Part shown: piece by piece, positions 32,533 through 42,172 of the stretch | Position numbering within the stretch: the first letter of the stretch is position 1 | How the letters are laid out: every line of letters starts with the position of its first letter | Assembly (NCBI RefSeq): GCF_002532535.1 | Contig: NZ_NQWI01000026.1 | Span: 1-56,915, forward strand | DNA from: Candidatus Viridilinea mediisalina | GTDB lineage: Bacteria; Chloroflexota; Chloroflexia; Chloroflexales; Chloroflexaceae | Length of the DNA stretch: 56,915 bases | Reading direction: 5' to 3' | Program-made: the position numbers and the translations under genes | Notes under the pieces: model-generated | The model's input: the letters and a program-made list of their open reading frames with translations, nothing else | Told to the model about the DNA's origin: nothing | Database searches by the model: none

Positions 32533-33438
32533 CTATCGAACGTGTGATTGCTCATTCATAGGGTTAGGGTAGAGGCCAAGACTCAACATCTCTTGCCGGA
32601 TACCTTCGCTAAAACTGAGGGGTTGGTAATCAAAGTCGCGGCTAGCCTCACTGTAGTCAAAAGCCTTGTCCTCATTGAGACGCATAATTTGTTCGGCCTT
32701 AAGCGGTGGGCGGAGCCCGAAACGCTCAACCAACAGCAGTAACCGAATAACGGGTTGGGTCGGCATGTGCAGGCGGTAAACCTTGCGTTGCAGTTGATGG
32801 CAGATAGTACTAATAACCTGATTGTACGTCAAAGCCATTTGTCCTGGCAAGTTGTAATTCTGCCTGAACGTGCGTGGCTCGTCAATGATCCTTACCACGG
32901 CGCGGGCCAGGTCATCAACATAGACTGGCTGCTGTAGGTGGGTACCACGCCCAAAGACTGGTATTACTGGCCAGCGTTGCAAATAGTTGATCAGGCGCAC
33001 CATATTCCGATCACGCTTATTCCCGTAGATCATGGTCGGACGGAGGATAGTGTAATCAAGGCTGCTCGACTGAATCGTTGCTTCGGCTGCTACCCGTACA
33101 TGCTTACTTGCTGCATTGAGGGTTGTAAAGATCGCGGTTGTACTCATAAAGATCGCCCGCTTGACCCCTGCCGCTTGTGTTGCTGCGACAATCTGCGGGG
33201 CATGACCAAAGCCTAATGAAGCAAGATTCACCAATATATCAATCCCAAGCAGAGCTTGCCGTAATGTTTCAGGTTGATTCAGATCTCCATATGCCAATTC
33301 AATCTGATCTTTAGGTAGACTACTCAAATCACTCTGTGGACGAACAAAACAGCGTATCTTAGCATTGCCCTGTTCGAGCATGCGTGTGACGACGAAACTA
33401 CCGGTGAATCCGGTAGCACCTGTAATCAGAACTTTCAA
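32533..33438 (-). CDS. NAD-dependent epimerase/dehydratase
   Basis: A 301-residue extended SDR. The nucleotide-binding motif GATGFTGSFVV is at residues 7-17. DLNQPETLRQALLGIDILVN matches the region that ends in the conserved DxVxH-like strand. Y-x3-K is replaced around FMSTTAIFTTLNAASKHVRV. YTILRPTMIYGNKRDRNMVR near 140 is the P-x-x-x-YG block. This pattern suits the atypical nucleoside-diphosphate-sugar epimerases often paired with WbuB-like transferases. The start overlaps the stop of the upstream GT4 gene by 4 bp (ATGA). It may make a 4-epimer or a reduced deoxysugar; not resolved. Confidence 0.75.
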   Translation of the reverse strand: MKVLITGATGFTGSFVVTRMLEQGNAKIRCFVRPQSDLSSLPKDQIELAYGDLNQPETLRQALLGIDILVNLASLGFGHAPQIVAATQAAGVKRAIFMSTTAIFTTLNAASKHVRVAAEATIQSSSLDYTILRPTMIYGNKRDRNMVRLINYLQRWPVIPVFGRGTHLQQPVYVDDLARAVVRIIDEPRTFRQNYNLPGQMALTYNQVISTICHQLQRKVYRLHMPTQPVIRLLLLVERFGLRPPLKAEQIMRLNEDKAFDYSEASRDFDYQPLSFSEGIRQEMLSLGLYPNPMNEQSHVR

Positions 33439-34679
33439 CAGCTTTTCCGTGAATATACCTGTATCGCTTCAGACAAGAGGTGTTGGTATGCTCTAGCCAA
33501 CGCTTCTCGACTATAATGTGTTTGGGCAAAGGCACGACCGCGCATACCTAACTCTTGGCGCTGTTCTGGATGGGTGTAGAGTGTCTGGATAGCCTGAGCA
33601 ATTGCATTACTATCCTCGGGTTGTACCACCAGCGCCCCTCCGGATCGGGTCAAAATCTCAGCCGCCTCACCAGCGACACTCCCTACAAGCGGGCGTCCCA
33701 TTGCCAAGATCTCGAACATTTTGGAGGGGATGAAGGACTCAAACAGGGGGATGTTACGCAAGGGAACTAAGCAGACATCAGCAAGCGCATAGAAGGCACG
33801 TACCTCATCGCGGGTGACTGGTTCTAAGAAGCGAACGTTATCCAACTGGCGTTCACGGGCTAAGCTCATTAATGCAGGCTTTTCTGCCCCTTCACCAACA
33901 AACAGGAAGGTGATGTCGCGTTGTTCGCGCAGACGTTCAGCGCAAGCAATGATCGCAGCGAGTGCTTGTGAGATACCATGAGCGCCACTGTATAGTACCA
34001 CAAACTGTCCATCGACCTGTAAGCGCTGACGCAATGCTTCGGGAGCAGGCTGAGGTTGCCAATAGGCTATATCAGCTCCATTGGGGATCGTGGAGACCTT
34101 CTCGCTCGGCACCCCCCGCTCGATCAGGTTGCGTCGAAAAGCTTCACTCACCGTGACAATCCGTGTAGCCTGTCGGTACAACCAGAGTTCAAGCCGTTCA
34201 AGTGCAGCAATGATGGTTCGGTTGCGTAAGACACCCAACTCAATAAAGACTGCTGGCCACAAATCGCGTACCTCCATCACAAAGGGCCGTCGCCAATAGG
34301 CAGCACTGAGTGCTGCTGCGATAGCCGCAAAAAATGTAGGTGAGGAGCCAATTAACACATCAGGACGGCTTACATGGCGATTGCTCACCAACAGCGCCCC
34401 GGGAAGGTATGAAATATGGCCCAGAGTCTTCTTAAAAAACCCGCTGTTGCGGGTAATATAGGTTACGTGCCGGTGTACTCCAATCCCATCAAGCTGCTCA
34501 AACATCCGCAACGCTGGCCGATAACCAGGATAGAGCGTTCCGGTTGGGTGATTAGGCAGACAAGTTACAACCTCAACTTGATCACCATAACTAACCCATT
34601 GTCGACTCATATCGTAGATACGTGCTGAAGGTGCGCCGATTTCTGGGGTAAAGTAGTGAGAATAGACCGCAATCTTCAT
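33435..34679 (-). CDS. GT4 glycosyltransferase (WbuB-like)
   Basis: A 414-residue GT-B enzyme. The N-terminal domain begins MKIAVYSHYFTPEIGAPSAR, a start typical of WbuB-like L-FucNAc/aminosugar transferases. GHISYLPGALLV and FVMEVRDLWPAVFIELGVLR follow (the last is a WbuB hallmark). The C-terminal GT4 domain has GVPSEKVSTIPNGADIAYWQ, VLYSGAHGISQALAAIIA and EXXXXXXXE-type ESFIPSKMFEILAMGRPLV. It is retaining, and acts on lipid-linked glycans on the inner face of the membrane. It is coupled to the epimerase gene by a 4-bp overlap, so the two probably act on the same sugar. Confidence 0.85.
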   Translation of the reverse strand: MKIAVYSHYFTPEIGAPSARIYDMSRQWVSYGDQVEVVTCLPNHPTGTLYPGYRPALRMFEQLDGIGVHRHVTYITRNSGFFKKTLGHISYLPGALLVSNRHVSRPDVLIGSSPTFFAAIAAALSAAYWRRPFVMEVRDLWPAVFIELGVLRNRTIIAALERLELWLYRQATRIVTVSEAFRRNLIERGVPSEKVSTIPNGADIAYWQPQPAPEALRQRLQVDGQFVVLYSGAHGISQALAAIIACAERLREQRDITFLFVGEGAEKPALMSLARERQLDNVRFLEPVTRDEVRAFYALADVCLVPLRNIPLFESFIPSKMFEILAMGRPLVGSVAGEAAEILTRSGGALVVQPEDSNAIAQAIQTLYTHPEQRQELGMRGRAFAQTHYSREALARAYQHLLSEAIQVYSRKSC

Positions 34680-34713
34680 GGCTTTAAGATGCCTTTGTTA
34701 TCAGTGAGCGGCA

Positions 34714-35808
34714 TTAGTTCATTTGTTCATTGGTTGCCAAAATGTCAGCAATCCGCTCTCCGGCTTGCCCATCCCACAGCGGCGGGATCGCCCCACTACG
34801 AAATTTACCCTGCAATACGTTCTCTGCCGCCTCGCGCAGTCGTGCCATATCTTGGCCTACCAACTGGTTGCTACCCACTTCAACCGTGACCGGGCGCTCG
34901 GTGTTCGCTCGCACCGTCAAACATGGTACACGGAGGTAGGTTGTCTCCTCCTGCACCCCGCCCGAGTCGCTGATCACCAACTGGGCATGGGCCTGTAAGG
35001 CCAGAAACTCCAAGTAACCCAACGGCTCACAGAGCTGTAAACACGCTGCCTGTGCATCCAAACCCTGCTCGGCGATCCGTCGCCGTGTGCGTGGGTGGAT
35101 CGGAAAGAGTAAAGGCAGTTCGCTCGCTAACTCACCCAACGTCTTCAGAATTTGGGCCAGCATCGCGGGCTCGTCTACATTCGACGGGCGGTGCAGTGTC
35201 ACGAGACCATAGCGTTTACCCAACCCCAGACGTGTACGCAGCGTGGGCCAGCCCGCTTCGGCTTGGGGCAGCAAGCGTACCAGCGTATCAATCATGACAT
35301 TGCCAACCAAGTGGATCTTTGCGGGGTCAACACCTTCACGTAGGAGATTATGGTCGCCATCCGCTGAGGGGGTGAAGAGCAGATCGGCGATCTGATCGGT
35401 CACCAACCGATTGATCTCTTCGGGCATGGTGCGGTCGAACGAACGTAGCCCCGCCTCAACGTGCCCCACCCGGATGCCCAGCTTGGCACAGACCAGGCTT
35501 GCAGCCACGGTCGAGTTGACATCGCCATAGACCAGCACGAGATCAGGGCGTTGGGCCAGCACCGTCTCTTCGAAACGCAGCATGACCTGGGCTGTCTGTA
35601 CCGCGTGACTGCCCGACCCTACCTCTAGATTGATGTCTGGTTCTGGCAAGCCCAATTGCTGAAAGAAGATCTCAGACATCGCCGCATCATAATGCTGACC
35701 AGTGTGGACAAGATGTTGTGTAATATCAGGATAGGCTCGCAACGCTTGCAAGACTGGCGCGACCTTCATGAAGTTGGGGCGGGCACCTACAACGTGGATG
35801 ATGTGCAT
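34714..35808 (-). CDS. wecB: UDP-N-acetylglucosamine 2-epimerase, non-hydrolysing
   Basis: A 364-residue GT-B-like enzyme that interconverts UDP-GlcNAc and UDP-ManNAc. Signatures: VGARPNFMKVAPVLQALRAY at residue 6, HTGQHYDAAMSEIFFQQLGL near 36, VYGDVNSTVAASLVCAKLGI near 93, HVEAGLRSFDRTMPEEINR (116-134, with catalytic Asp and Glu) and SDSGGVQEETTYLRVPCLTV near 285, with REnTERP-like RANTERPVTVE. Length is typical. It supplies ManNAc for the TagA-type transferase encoded at 25.5 kb; a uronic-acid route through WlbA is a second option, since WbpI-type epimerases have the same sequence features. Confidence 0.92.
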   Translation of the reverse strand: MHIIHVVGARPNFMKVAPVLQALRAYPDITQHLVHTGQHYDAAMSEIFFQQLGLPEPDINLEVGSGSHAVQTAQVMLRFEETVLAQRPDLVLVYGDVNSTVAASLVCAKLGIRVGHVEAGLRSFDRTMPEEINRLVTDQIADLLFTPSADGDHNLLREGVDPAKIHLVGNVMIDTLVRLLPQAEAGWPTLRTRLGLGKRYGLVTLHRPSNVDEPAMLAQILKTLGELASELPLLFPIHPRTRRRIAEQGLDAQAACLQLCEPLGYLEFLALQAHAQLVISDSGGVQEETTYLRVPCLTVRANTERPVTVEVGSNQLVGQDMARLREAAENVLQGKFRSGAIPPLWDGQAGERIADILATNEQMN

Positions 35809-35878
35809 ATGCGCTTATACCATACAGCAGATTATACCAAAGTTCATTAGCTCATTGGAATGTGGCAAATCTTACTAG

Positions 35879-37003
35879 TCACTTGTTATTCTTCGCTAAC
35901 ATATCTGCGTAAAACCGCAACAATTGTTGAGCTTGCGTATTCCATTGGTAACGTTTACGCACCGCATGCCTACCCTGATGACTAAGAAATTGGGCATATT
36001 GCGGATTCTTAGAAAGAAAGCGAATAACGTTCATGATTTCATACAAATCATTAGGATTAACACACAACCCAGCGCGACTCTCAATCATAAGCTCCTTCCA
36101 TACAGGAAAATTTGAGCAGATGATTGGTAATCCAACTGTCATATACTCAAAAAACTTGGTTAATTCCTTTTCTATATAATGCGGTGTTGGTGGAAATATC
36201 GCAATACCAGCCAGCCAAGTCTGTTTTTTATACGCATCAATAATATATTCGTAATTAACTCCTTGCTCTGTACATTCAAAATGGAGCCGTCTTGCCCCTT
36301 CTCCAGCGATGGCACACATCCGTTCAACCAGTGTTGTTGAGCAACGACCAACGAGGGTGATTTCGAGATCAGTAAAATGTTTTACGAGTTGAGCATAGAT
36401 GAGAGCTCCACGATCTTCACTTATCCCCCCGGTATAGAGTAAATGGAGAGGTCTGGGACTGCTATACTCACCACATTGTTGCAGACGTTCAACTAACGGA
36501 TAGTTGAGAACCTCAATGCTATGAGGGAATCGTCGGTGATAGTATCGCTCAGCAACAACCACCTGCATTGGTCGTGCCATCAAAGGCTCGCCCAGAGCAA
36601 TGGTTGCACTCAAGATTGACGTAATCCAGCGAGGCAGGTTATAGCGTTGTTTAACTGAGGTAGTGTAGTCTTCATGGACATCATACACCACAGTGGCACC
36701 TTGCAGCTTTAATAGCAAACCAAAGGGTAATAGTTCCGGGTCATGCAAATGGTAGATCTGTGCTTGTTCTTGCACTGCTGCTCGATAGGCATTGAATGCT
36801 GTGAATATCATGCGTACTAAGCGGCTACGAGCTTTAGTGATAGCACGAATCCTAACTCCATTCACTACTTCGGAGCGGGTGTGTGGAGCAATCAAAACCA
36901 CGTCATAGCCAGCATCAGCAAGGGTTCTACACTCTTTATGAAAAATGCGTGTATCGAATGGTGGATGAACAGAGGTTAGGTGACAGATTTTAGTCATAGT
37001 CAT
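35879..37003 (-). CDS. Glycosyltransferase, GT4 family
   Basis: A 374-residue GT-B enzyme. It starts MTMTKICHLTSVHPPFDTRI, with FHKECRTLADAGYDVVLIAP and QAQIYHLHDPELLPFGLLLK in the acceptor domain. GATVVYDVHEDYTTSVKQR is a motif of the YDVHED subgroup of GT4. The C-terminal GT4 domain has LLYTGGISEDRGALIYAQLV and PHYIEKELTKFFEYMTVGLP with the EX7E-like pair. The DNA is clearly richer in A+T than its neighbours below 35 kb, and codon use changes accordingly (AAA, ATT, TTA more common). Donor and acceptor are unknown. Confidence 0.82.
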   Translation of the reverse strand: MTMTKICHLTSVHPPFDTRIFHKECRTLADAGYDVVLIAPHTRSEVVNGVRIRAITKARSRLVRMIFTAFNAYRAAVQEQAQIYHLHDPELLPFGLLLKLQGATVVYDVHEDYTTSVKQRYNLPRWITSILSATIALGEPLMARPMQVVVAERYYHRRFPHSIEVLNYPLVERLQQCGEYSSPRPLHLLYTGGISEDRGALIYAQLVKHFTDLEITLVGRCSTTLVERMCAIAGEGARRLHFECTEQGVNYEYIIDAYKKQTWLAGIAIFPPTPHYIEKELTKFFEYMTVGLPIICSNFPVWKELMIESRAGLCVNPNDLYEIMNVIRFLSKNPQYAQFLSHQGRHAVRKRYQWNTQAQQLLRFYADMLAKNNK

Positions 37004-37041
37004 TAAGATTAATATCCAAATACAACAATTGCTGGTATCAA

Positions 37042-37992
37042 TTATTCGGATTCATTAAAAGCAAATCGTTCAGGATCGAGTCGCTCAGCTTCCAATAAAT
37101 GCTGATATGCTTCTTCATAGCGTTGTTGTACTAGGTAGAGTTTACCAAGGGTGTAGTATGCTCCGGCATTCGTTGGATTATCTTTGATCGCATTCAAGAC
37201 ATATGTTTCAGCCATTGCGTATCTTCGATCATCCATATGAATAGATGTAAGGAAATACTCGATAGCTTCTGGATACTGTTGTTGATCGAAGTAAGTGAGT
37301 CCTATGACATACCAAGAACCCGAATAGGTCGGGTTTATCTCAATTTCTCTCCGTAGATAAAATTTTGCGCTTTGTAGATCACCCAGAGCTCGTTGGGTTA
37401 GCCCAATTTGGAAGAATACCATCTTGTAGTATTGATCTAAAGCAGCCGCCCGTTCAAAACTTGCCAAAGCATTGTAATAATCGCGCTGTATCTGATACAC
37501 CCGTCCAAGTTGGAAATGGGCTTCCGACAATTTAGGGTTGGTTGCAACCGCAAGTTGGCACCAGTTGCGGGCATGATCCATCTCATCTCGGCTAAAGGCA
37601 GTTTGGCAGCGTGCGAGAAGTTCAGGTGCAGCCCCAGCACGCTGCCACCGATTCACGGCTATTGATGAATATCCACACTGATAGTAGGCATGACCTGCAA
37701 AAAAGAGCATCATGGTTTCATGGGGTTTCATCTGCAACGCTGTATCAAATGCCTGTGCCGCCTCATTGCAATTACCTGTTAGGTAAGCGCTCATACCAGC
37801 CAATCGCTGAAAATTCCAATCGTCCAGATGGTTGAAATCTGAAACATCTGGACTTAGCTTGGCCTCTGAAGAAATCCATGTGTTGATCAGTACTACCCAG
37901 GCCACATTGCGACGCAATTCGATATACCCCTCAGTGATAAAAAAAACAAGCGCCAAAGAAATTGTCAGAATGATAGATATGCGTACATTCAT
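37042..37992 (-). CDS. Tetratricopeptide-repeat protein with N-terminal membrane anchor
   Basis: A 316-residue protein. One hydrophobic segment (residues 6-22, ISLALVFFITEGYIEL) anchors it, followed by seven or so TPR units. Clear ones begin around WNFQRLAGMSAYLTGNCNEA, AHFQLGRVYQIQRDYYNALA, VFFQIGLTQRALGDLQSAKF, SWYVIGLTYFDQQQYPEAIE and AYYTLGKLYLVQQRYEEAYQ. TPRs mediate protein contacts, so it may scaffold the glycan assembly complex. No enzymatic motif. It sits 15 bp downstream of a Wzz-free glycosyltransferase pair and is AT-rich like them. Confidence 0.78.
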   Translation of the reverse strand: MNVRISIILTISLALVFFITEGYIELRRNVAWVVLINTWISSEAKLSPDVSDFNHLDDWNFQRLAGMSAYLTGNCNEAAQAFDTALQMKPHETMMLFFAGHAYYQCGYSSIAVNRWQRAGAAPELLARCQTAFSRDEMDHARNWCQLAVATNPKLSEAHFQLGRVYQIQRDYYNALASFERAAALDQYYKMVFFQIGLTQRALGDLQSAKFYLRREIEINPTYSGSWYVIGLTYFDQQQYPEAIEYFLTSIHMDDRRYAMAETYVLNAIKDNPTNAGAYYTLGKLYLVQQRYEEAYQHLLEAERLDPERFAFNESE

Positions 37993-38007
37993 TATCTTAG
38001 ATCTTAC

Positions 38008-39156
38008 CTAGCGAACCAGCAACTGATCGTACTTCGCTTCAAGTTCTTGCGCCAGCTTGCGAATATCGTGGTTCTGCTCAACATGTACTCGTCCAGCCTG
38101 CCCTAGTATATCCCATTGTTCAGGTGTTTCCAATAACGCAGACAGTTTCTCTGCTAGGGCCACTGGATTGCGCTCAGGCACCAAATAGCCACTGCTTCCA
38201 TCAACCACAACTTCCGGAATATCAGCATGCTGTGTAGAGAGAATTGGCAGGCCACGCGCTTGCATCTCGATCAGAACTGTTGGCGCACCACCTTCTGAGT
38301 CACCATTCTTAGCAGTCACACTTGGTGCCATAAAAATATGTGTCTGGTTCGCTTCTTTGGCATAGGCCGCATAGTTTACATAGCCAAGCAACTTAATCCT
38401 AGATCGCACATTGTGTTTCAATCGATTGATTAACTGCTGAATTTTTTTGCGTAGTTCACCATCACCGATAATATTGAGTTCAATTTTAGGATGTTTAGCT
38501 GCCACTTGTGCAAAAGCGCGAATACCATATTCAACGCCTTTCTTTTCGGTGAGGCGACCAACCATTAGTATACGGATGGCTTCATTGGTCGGTGGCGAGG
38601 GACGATAGCTAAATTGTGTGAGATCAACCCCAATACGCTGAATTTTGACCTTCTCGGCAGGACAACCTAAAGCTATAAGTTGATCACGCAAATGGGATCC
38701 CTCAACGAGAAAGAGAGAACCCCTCTCGAAGAGTTTGCGGTAGCTTCTGTGCCACTGAGGACTGCGAGGGATGGATGATACATCTGCACCATAGAAGGTC
38801 GTCACGAGAGGCAAACCACTGGCGCTCTGGAGAGGTAACGCATACACACCAGTGTAGCCAAAATGGGCATGAATCAGGCTGGCTTGTGATGTCCGTAGCG
38901 CCTGCTTAAAAAACGGCTCGATCAGACGTTGCCGGTGGAGCAGCCTCCGTTCGGCTCGTACCATGAACATGCTGAAGGGTGACAATGGGGGGGTGTAGAG
39001 ATGTGGAAATGGAAATTGATCCAATTGCTCACGCTGATTCGCTAAGACAACCGATGTGTAACGACGAATGTTAGTTAGGTATTGATAGATAAAAGTGCAT
39101 GTTCCAGGTAGATATGCACGCATGAAATGAGCTACTACTATCTTGTTATGTTGCAC
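38008..39156 (-). CDS. Glycosyltransferase, GT4 family
   Basis: A 382-residue GT-B enzyme. The N-terminal half contains HFMRAYLPGTCTFIYQYLTN and ASLIHAHFGYTGVYALPLQS, a block of the WcaL/AmsK-type colanic-acid-like transferases. Nucleotide-binding signatures: AIRILMVGRLTEKKGVEYGI at about 205 and GDSEGGAPTVLIEMQARGLP at about 290 (EX7E). A GTG at 39156 with TTGAGG 9 bases upstream is chosen; it avoids a 38-bp overlap with the upstream gene that the more distant ATG at 39210 would need. AT-rich. Donor unknown; the WcaL-like start suggests a galactosyl-type donor only weakly. Confidence 0.82.
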   Translation of the reverse strand: MQHNKIVVAHFMRAYLPGTCTFIYQYLTNIRRYTSVVLANQREQLDQFPFPHLYTPPLSPFSMFMVRAERRLLHRQRLIEPFFKQALRTSQASLIHAHFGYTGVYALPLQSASGLPLVTTFYGADVSSIPRSPQWHRSYRKLFERGSLFLVEGSHLRDQLIALGCPAEKVKIQRIGVDLTQFSYRPSPPTNEAIRILMVGRLTEKKGVEYGIRAFAQVAAKHPKIELNIIGDGELRKKIQQLINRLKHNVRSRIKLLGYVNYAAYAKEANQTHIFMAPSVTAKNGDSEGGAPTVLIEMQARGLPILSTQHADIPEVVVDGSSGYLVPERNPVALAEKLSALLETPEQWDILGQAGRVHVEQNHDIRKLAQELEAKYDQLLVR

Positions 39157-39172
39157 GGAATCATACCTCAAG

Positions 39173-40645
39173 TTATGTAACTTCCCGACGCTGTCTTCCA
39201 TACAAAACACCTACAAGCCACCAATGGACTGCGGATTGCTGAAAATCCGAAGCAGCACCATTTGAAAAAAATCCATCTAGAACAAAGACAACAGTAAACA
39301 ACAATACAGATAAGGACAAAATTATTTTTGACTGATTCCTTAATTCAATGCCGCTTCTAAATTCTTTGTATGCATATAAAATAATGTTTACATAAATCAT
39401 GGTGAATAAAAAAACACCTACAAATCCATACCTGCGAAACACTGTTAGATGCTCGCTATGAAAATATGTAAAATCATCAACGTTTTTGGATGGTCCCACA
39501 CCAAAAACTGGCGATTCCAGACCTAATTGCCATGCCAACTGCCAGTCCGATAATCGCCGTGCGCCTTCATCAAATTCGCTGCCAACAGAATTTAAACGAT
39601 ACAATGTTCCAATTAAAGGATTACCACTAAGGATTGCAGATGCATAAGAGTAATCGCGCGAGATTCTTTCTGCCCAAAGAAAGACCCCTATAAGTCCAAA
39701 CATAGCTAGTAAACTAAGCAAAATTGTCACAATCAATTTGCTGAACACAAAGCGAATTCTATACCAGATAAAAAACAGCACAGCTCCGATAACGGCCAAA
39801 CCACCTGCTCCCAAAGAAACGCGTGATGCAGTCATCAAGATAGCAATACTAACTCCTAATGCATAAAGAACAAGGAACATGCGGAGCCATAGCGAACATT
39901 TTCCAAACAAGATGAAAACCCCCAGGACACCCAAAATACCTGCCATTGTGCTGCCGACACGCACAGGGTTACCAAACGTACCAAGGACTCGATAGTTCGC
40001 TACTCGTAAGAAATCCTCATTGGTCACAAAAATCGGAGTTAACCAATTATTTACATCGCCAGCATTCGTATATTGAGCAATTGATAAAATTGTAAGACCA
40101 AAACCACAAATAAGAAAAATCCAGAGTGCGTGGATTTTAGACTTCCAACTCCAACCACAACCCAATCCAAAGCTAAATATTAACCACCAAAAACCGGGCT
40201 TGGCTAACTCAAACCAATCGCGTAAAGCTGGTGTGTTACCCAAAATACTTCCAACTATCGTAGAAGTAATAATAGCTAATGCATATAAACTTAAAAGAAC
40301 ATCTAGGCGGGAAAGAGTATGTCTTCGCCAATAAACAATGAAAGGTAAGAGAAAGAGGAGAAAAATTTGATGCACTCGCCAATTTAAATTGCCGAGCGAT
40401 AAAGGTGGAACAAGAACAATGCAGCAAATCAATAATCCAAACAGTGTTATACGATATGAACTATATGAAACTAATGCAGTCCAAATAGGTATAGCAACAC
40501 CTATTGCTGTGAGCAATATCCCCAAATGGGTTTGAGAAGCAAAAATTGCAATACTCACCCCTAATGAAATAAACAATGAGCTTAAAAAAAACAAAGAGAG
40601 AGTGGTAAATTGCTTGTTGTGAATAGGGTAAGAAGCGGAATTCAT
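39173..40645 (-). CDS. Second Wzy/O-antigen-ligase-like membrane protein
   Basis: A 490-residue hydrophobic protein with about 12 membrane helices. TASRVSLGAGGLAVIGAVLF near 275 and the loop with RRLSDWQLAWQLGLESPVFG, GVGPSKNVDDFTYFHSEHLT (about 365-400) match the Wzy/EpsG-like polymerase pattern, including the conserved Arg and the His in the late loop. It differs in sequence and composition from the Wzy-like protein at 27.6 kb. Its 3' end lies 16 bp from the GT4 start, and its start overlaps the flippase stop by 4 bp. Two polymerases in one locus suggest either two glycans or a polymerase plus a ligase. Confidence 0.75.
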   Translation of the reverse strand: MNSASYPIHNKQFTTLSLFFLSSLFISLGVSIAIFASQTHLGILLTAIGVAIPIWTALVSYSSYRITLFGLLICCIVLVPPLSLGNLNWRVHQIFLLFLLPFIVYWRRHTLSRLDVLLSLYALAIITSTIVGSILGNTPALRDWFELAKPGFWWLIFSFGLGCGWSWKSKIHALWIFLICGFGLTILSIAQYTNAGDVNNWLTPIFVTNEDFLRVANYRVLGTFGNPVRVGSTMAGILGVLGVFILFGKCSLWLRMFLVLYALGVSIAILMTASRVSLGAGGLAVIGAVLFFIWYRIRFVFSKLIVTILLSLLAMFGLIGVFLWAERISRDYSYASAILSGNPLIGTLYRLNSVGSEFDEGARRLSDWQLAWQLGLESPVFGVGPSKNVDDFTYFHSEHLTVFRRYGFVGVFLFTMIYVNIILYAYKEFRSGIELRNQSKIILSLSVLLFTVVFVLDGFFSNGAASDFQQSAVHWWLVGVLYGRQRREVT

Positions 40646-42117
40646 GTAAACGAAACCTTTTTATGATTTAAAGGATTTCTGCTTCCCAACACCAAGTCGC
40701 CTAAATCAACCAACATCTTCCGCTCGGCTATCCACAAAATCACTACGTACACACTTCCACCGAGCGCAATAAGTGATAGCATACTGAGCCAACTTATTGA
40801 GGAAAGTGAGAGCCCTAACCAGACGATTACACCCATGATCGAGGCCAGACCAATGGGCACTGCTGTTGCTCCGATATACGCTTTACCACAAGGACCAATA
40901 AGCGGTCGGATCAGCCAGAGGTACGCTGGTAATTTCAATATGACCTGTAGTAACACCCATGTCGCAGCTACGGTAACTACATCGCCCCATAGAGCGCTAA
41001 CGTAAATAAAAGGCGCAGAGAATAAGAAAAGTCCAAGATTCCATTTAAAGCCCAAATCCGCCCGTCCTCGTGCTAACAGGAGACTACCTACAGGGTTACC
41101 TATGCCACGCATCAGCGATACAATTGCTGCTAGTTGCACAAGCACCATGCTAGGGAGCCATTGCTCACCAAATATAAGGGGGACAAACATCGGAGCAAGC
41201 ACGATCATCCCAATTAATAGCGGGGCATTGATGAGTGTCAGCATTTTCAGCACGCTCAAATAACCGCGTTGCAACCTTGGAATATCATCTTGAATCTTAG
41301 CAAATGTAGGAAATGCGACTTTTGTTACAATAGGATTAATGCGGTTTTGCGGTAGAGATACTAAATTAAAGGCAAAACTATAGTAACCCAGCGCTTGTGC
41401 CCCAAGAATGCCACCGATAAGCAGTTGATCAATACGTTGCGCCAGAAAATTGATGTTGCGCTCTCCCACTTGGTAGAGACCAAATTGCCAATAGCCTTGT
41501 AAATCTTGCCAGCAAAAATGGATAGATGGACGGTGAATTTGCATGCCGACCCATAACAACATCAATGTTCGTGTCAAGACAAGCGATATTTGTCCTATCA
41601 CAAGTGACCACACACCCATACCAACAAAAGCACAACTAATTGCTAAACTAGTACTAATAATTGCAGCAATAATCTCTTGACGAGCCAACAAGTTAAAATT
41701 TAGATTTTTTTGCAATAATACTTCATATTGTTTACCAAGCGGTACAATTAAAAAAATGATTATTACGGCATGAAGTAAAGCTATTAATTGAGATTCATTA
41801 AACAATCTCGCTATAAAGGGTGTTAAAATCCATAATATTACAAATATCACTACCCCTACCATGATATTTAGCCAATAGAGACTTGATAATTGTTTGGAAG
41901 TTATATCTTGACGATGAACAATGGCTGAACTGATACCCGCATCAGCATAAGATTGCGCAAATCCAATCATGACCATAACCATCGCCATTAACCCAAAAGC
42001 TTCAGGAGCTAATAAACGAGCTAAAACCACCAGTTGCAAGAGTTGCGTCGTGGTAGTTACCACAGTAGCTAATGTTGTCCATCTTACACCCGAGAATGCT
42101 TGCAAGCGTAGGCTCAT
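40642..42117 (-). CDS. Wzx-type oligosaccharide flippase (WzxC-like)
   Basis: A 491-residue MOP-superfamily transporter with about 14 predicted helices, which flips undecaprenyl-linked repeat units. MSLRLQAFSGVRWTTLATVV at the start and RLLAPEAFGLMAMVMVMIGF, FAQSYADAGISSAIVHRQDI near 35-70 are typical of the WzxC branch. GYWQFGLYQVGERNINFLAQ and QLLIGGILGAQALGYYSFAF near 215-250 give the central conserved block. The AT-rich composition matches the neighbouring polymerase, to which it is coupled by a 4-bp overlap; the two probably travelled together. Confidence 0.88.
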   Translation of the reverse strand: MSLRLQAFSGVRWTTLATVVTTTTQLLQLVVLARLLAPEAFGLMAMVMVMIGFAQSYADAGISSAIVHRQDITSKQLSSLYWLNIMVGVVIFVILWILTPFIARLFNESQLIALLHAVIIIFLIVPLGKQYEVLLQKNLNFNLLARQEIIAAIISTSLAISCAFVGMGVWSLVIGQISLVLTRTLMLLWVGMQIHRPSIHFCWQDLQGYWQFGLYQVGERNINFLAQRIDQLLIGGILGAQALGYYSFAFNLVSLPQNRINPIVTKVAFPTFAKIQDDIPRLQRGYLSVLKMLTLINAPLLIGMIVLAPMFVPLIFGEQWLPSMVLVQLAAIVSLMRGIGNPVGSLLLARGRADLGFKWNLGLFLFSAPFIYVSALWGDVVTVAATWVLLQVILKLPAYLWLIRPLIGPCGKAYIGATAVPIGLASIMGVIVWLGLSLSSISWLSMLSLIALGGSVYVVILWIAERKMLVDLGDLVLGSRNPLNHKKVSFT

Positions 42118-42172
42118 GGTTCTGTCCTATTGCCAAATATGCTCACGCAAAATTCACCGAGCGATTCCATTT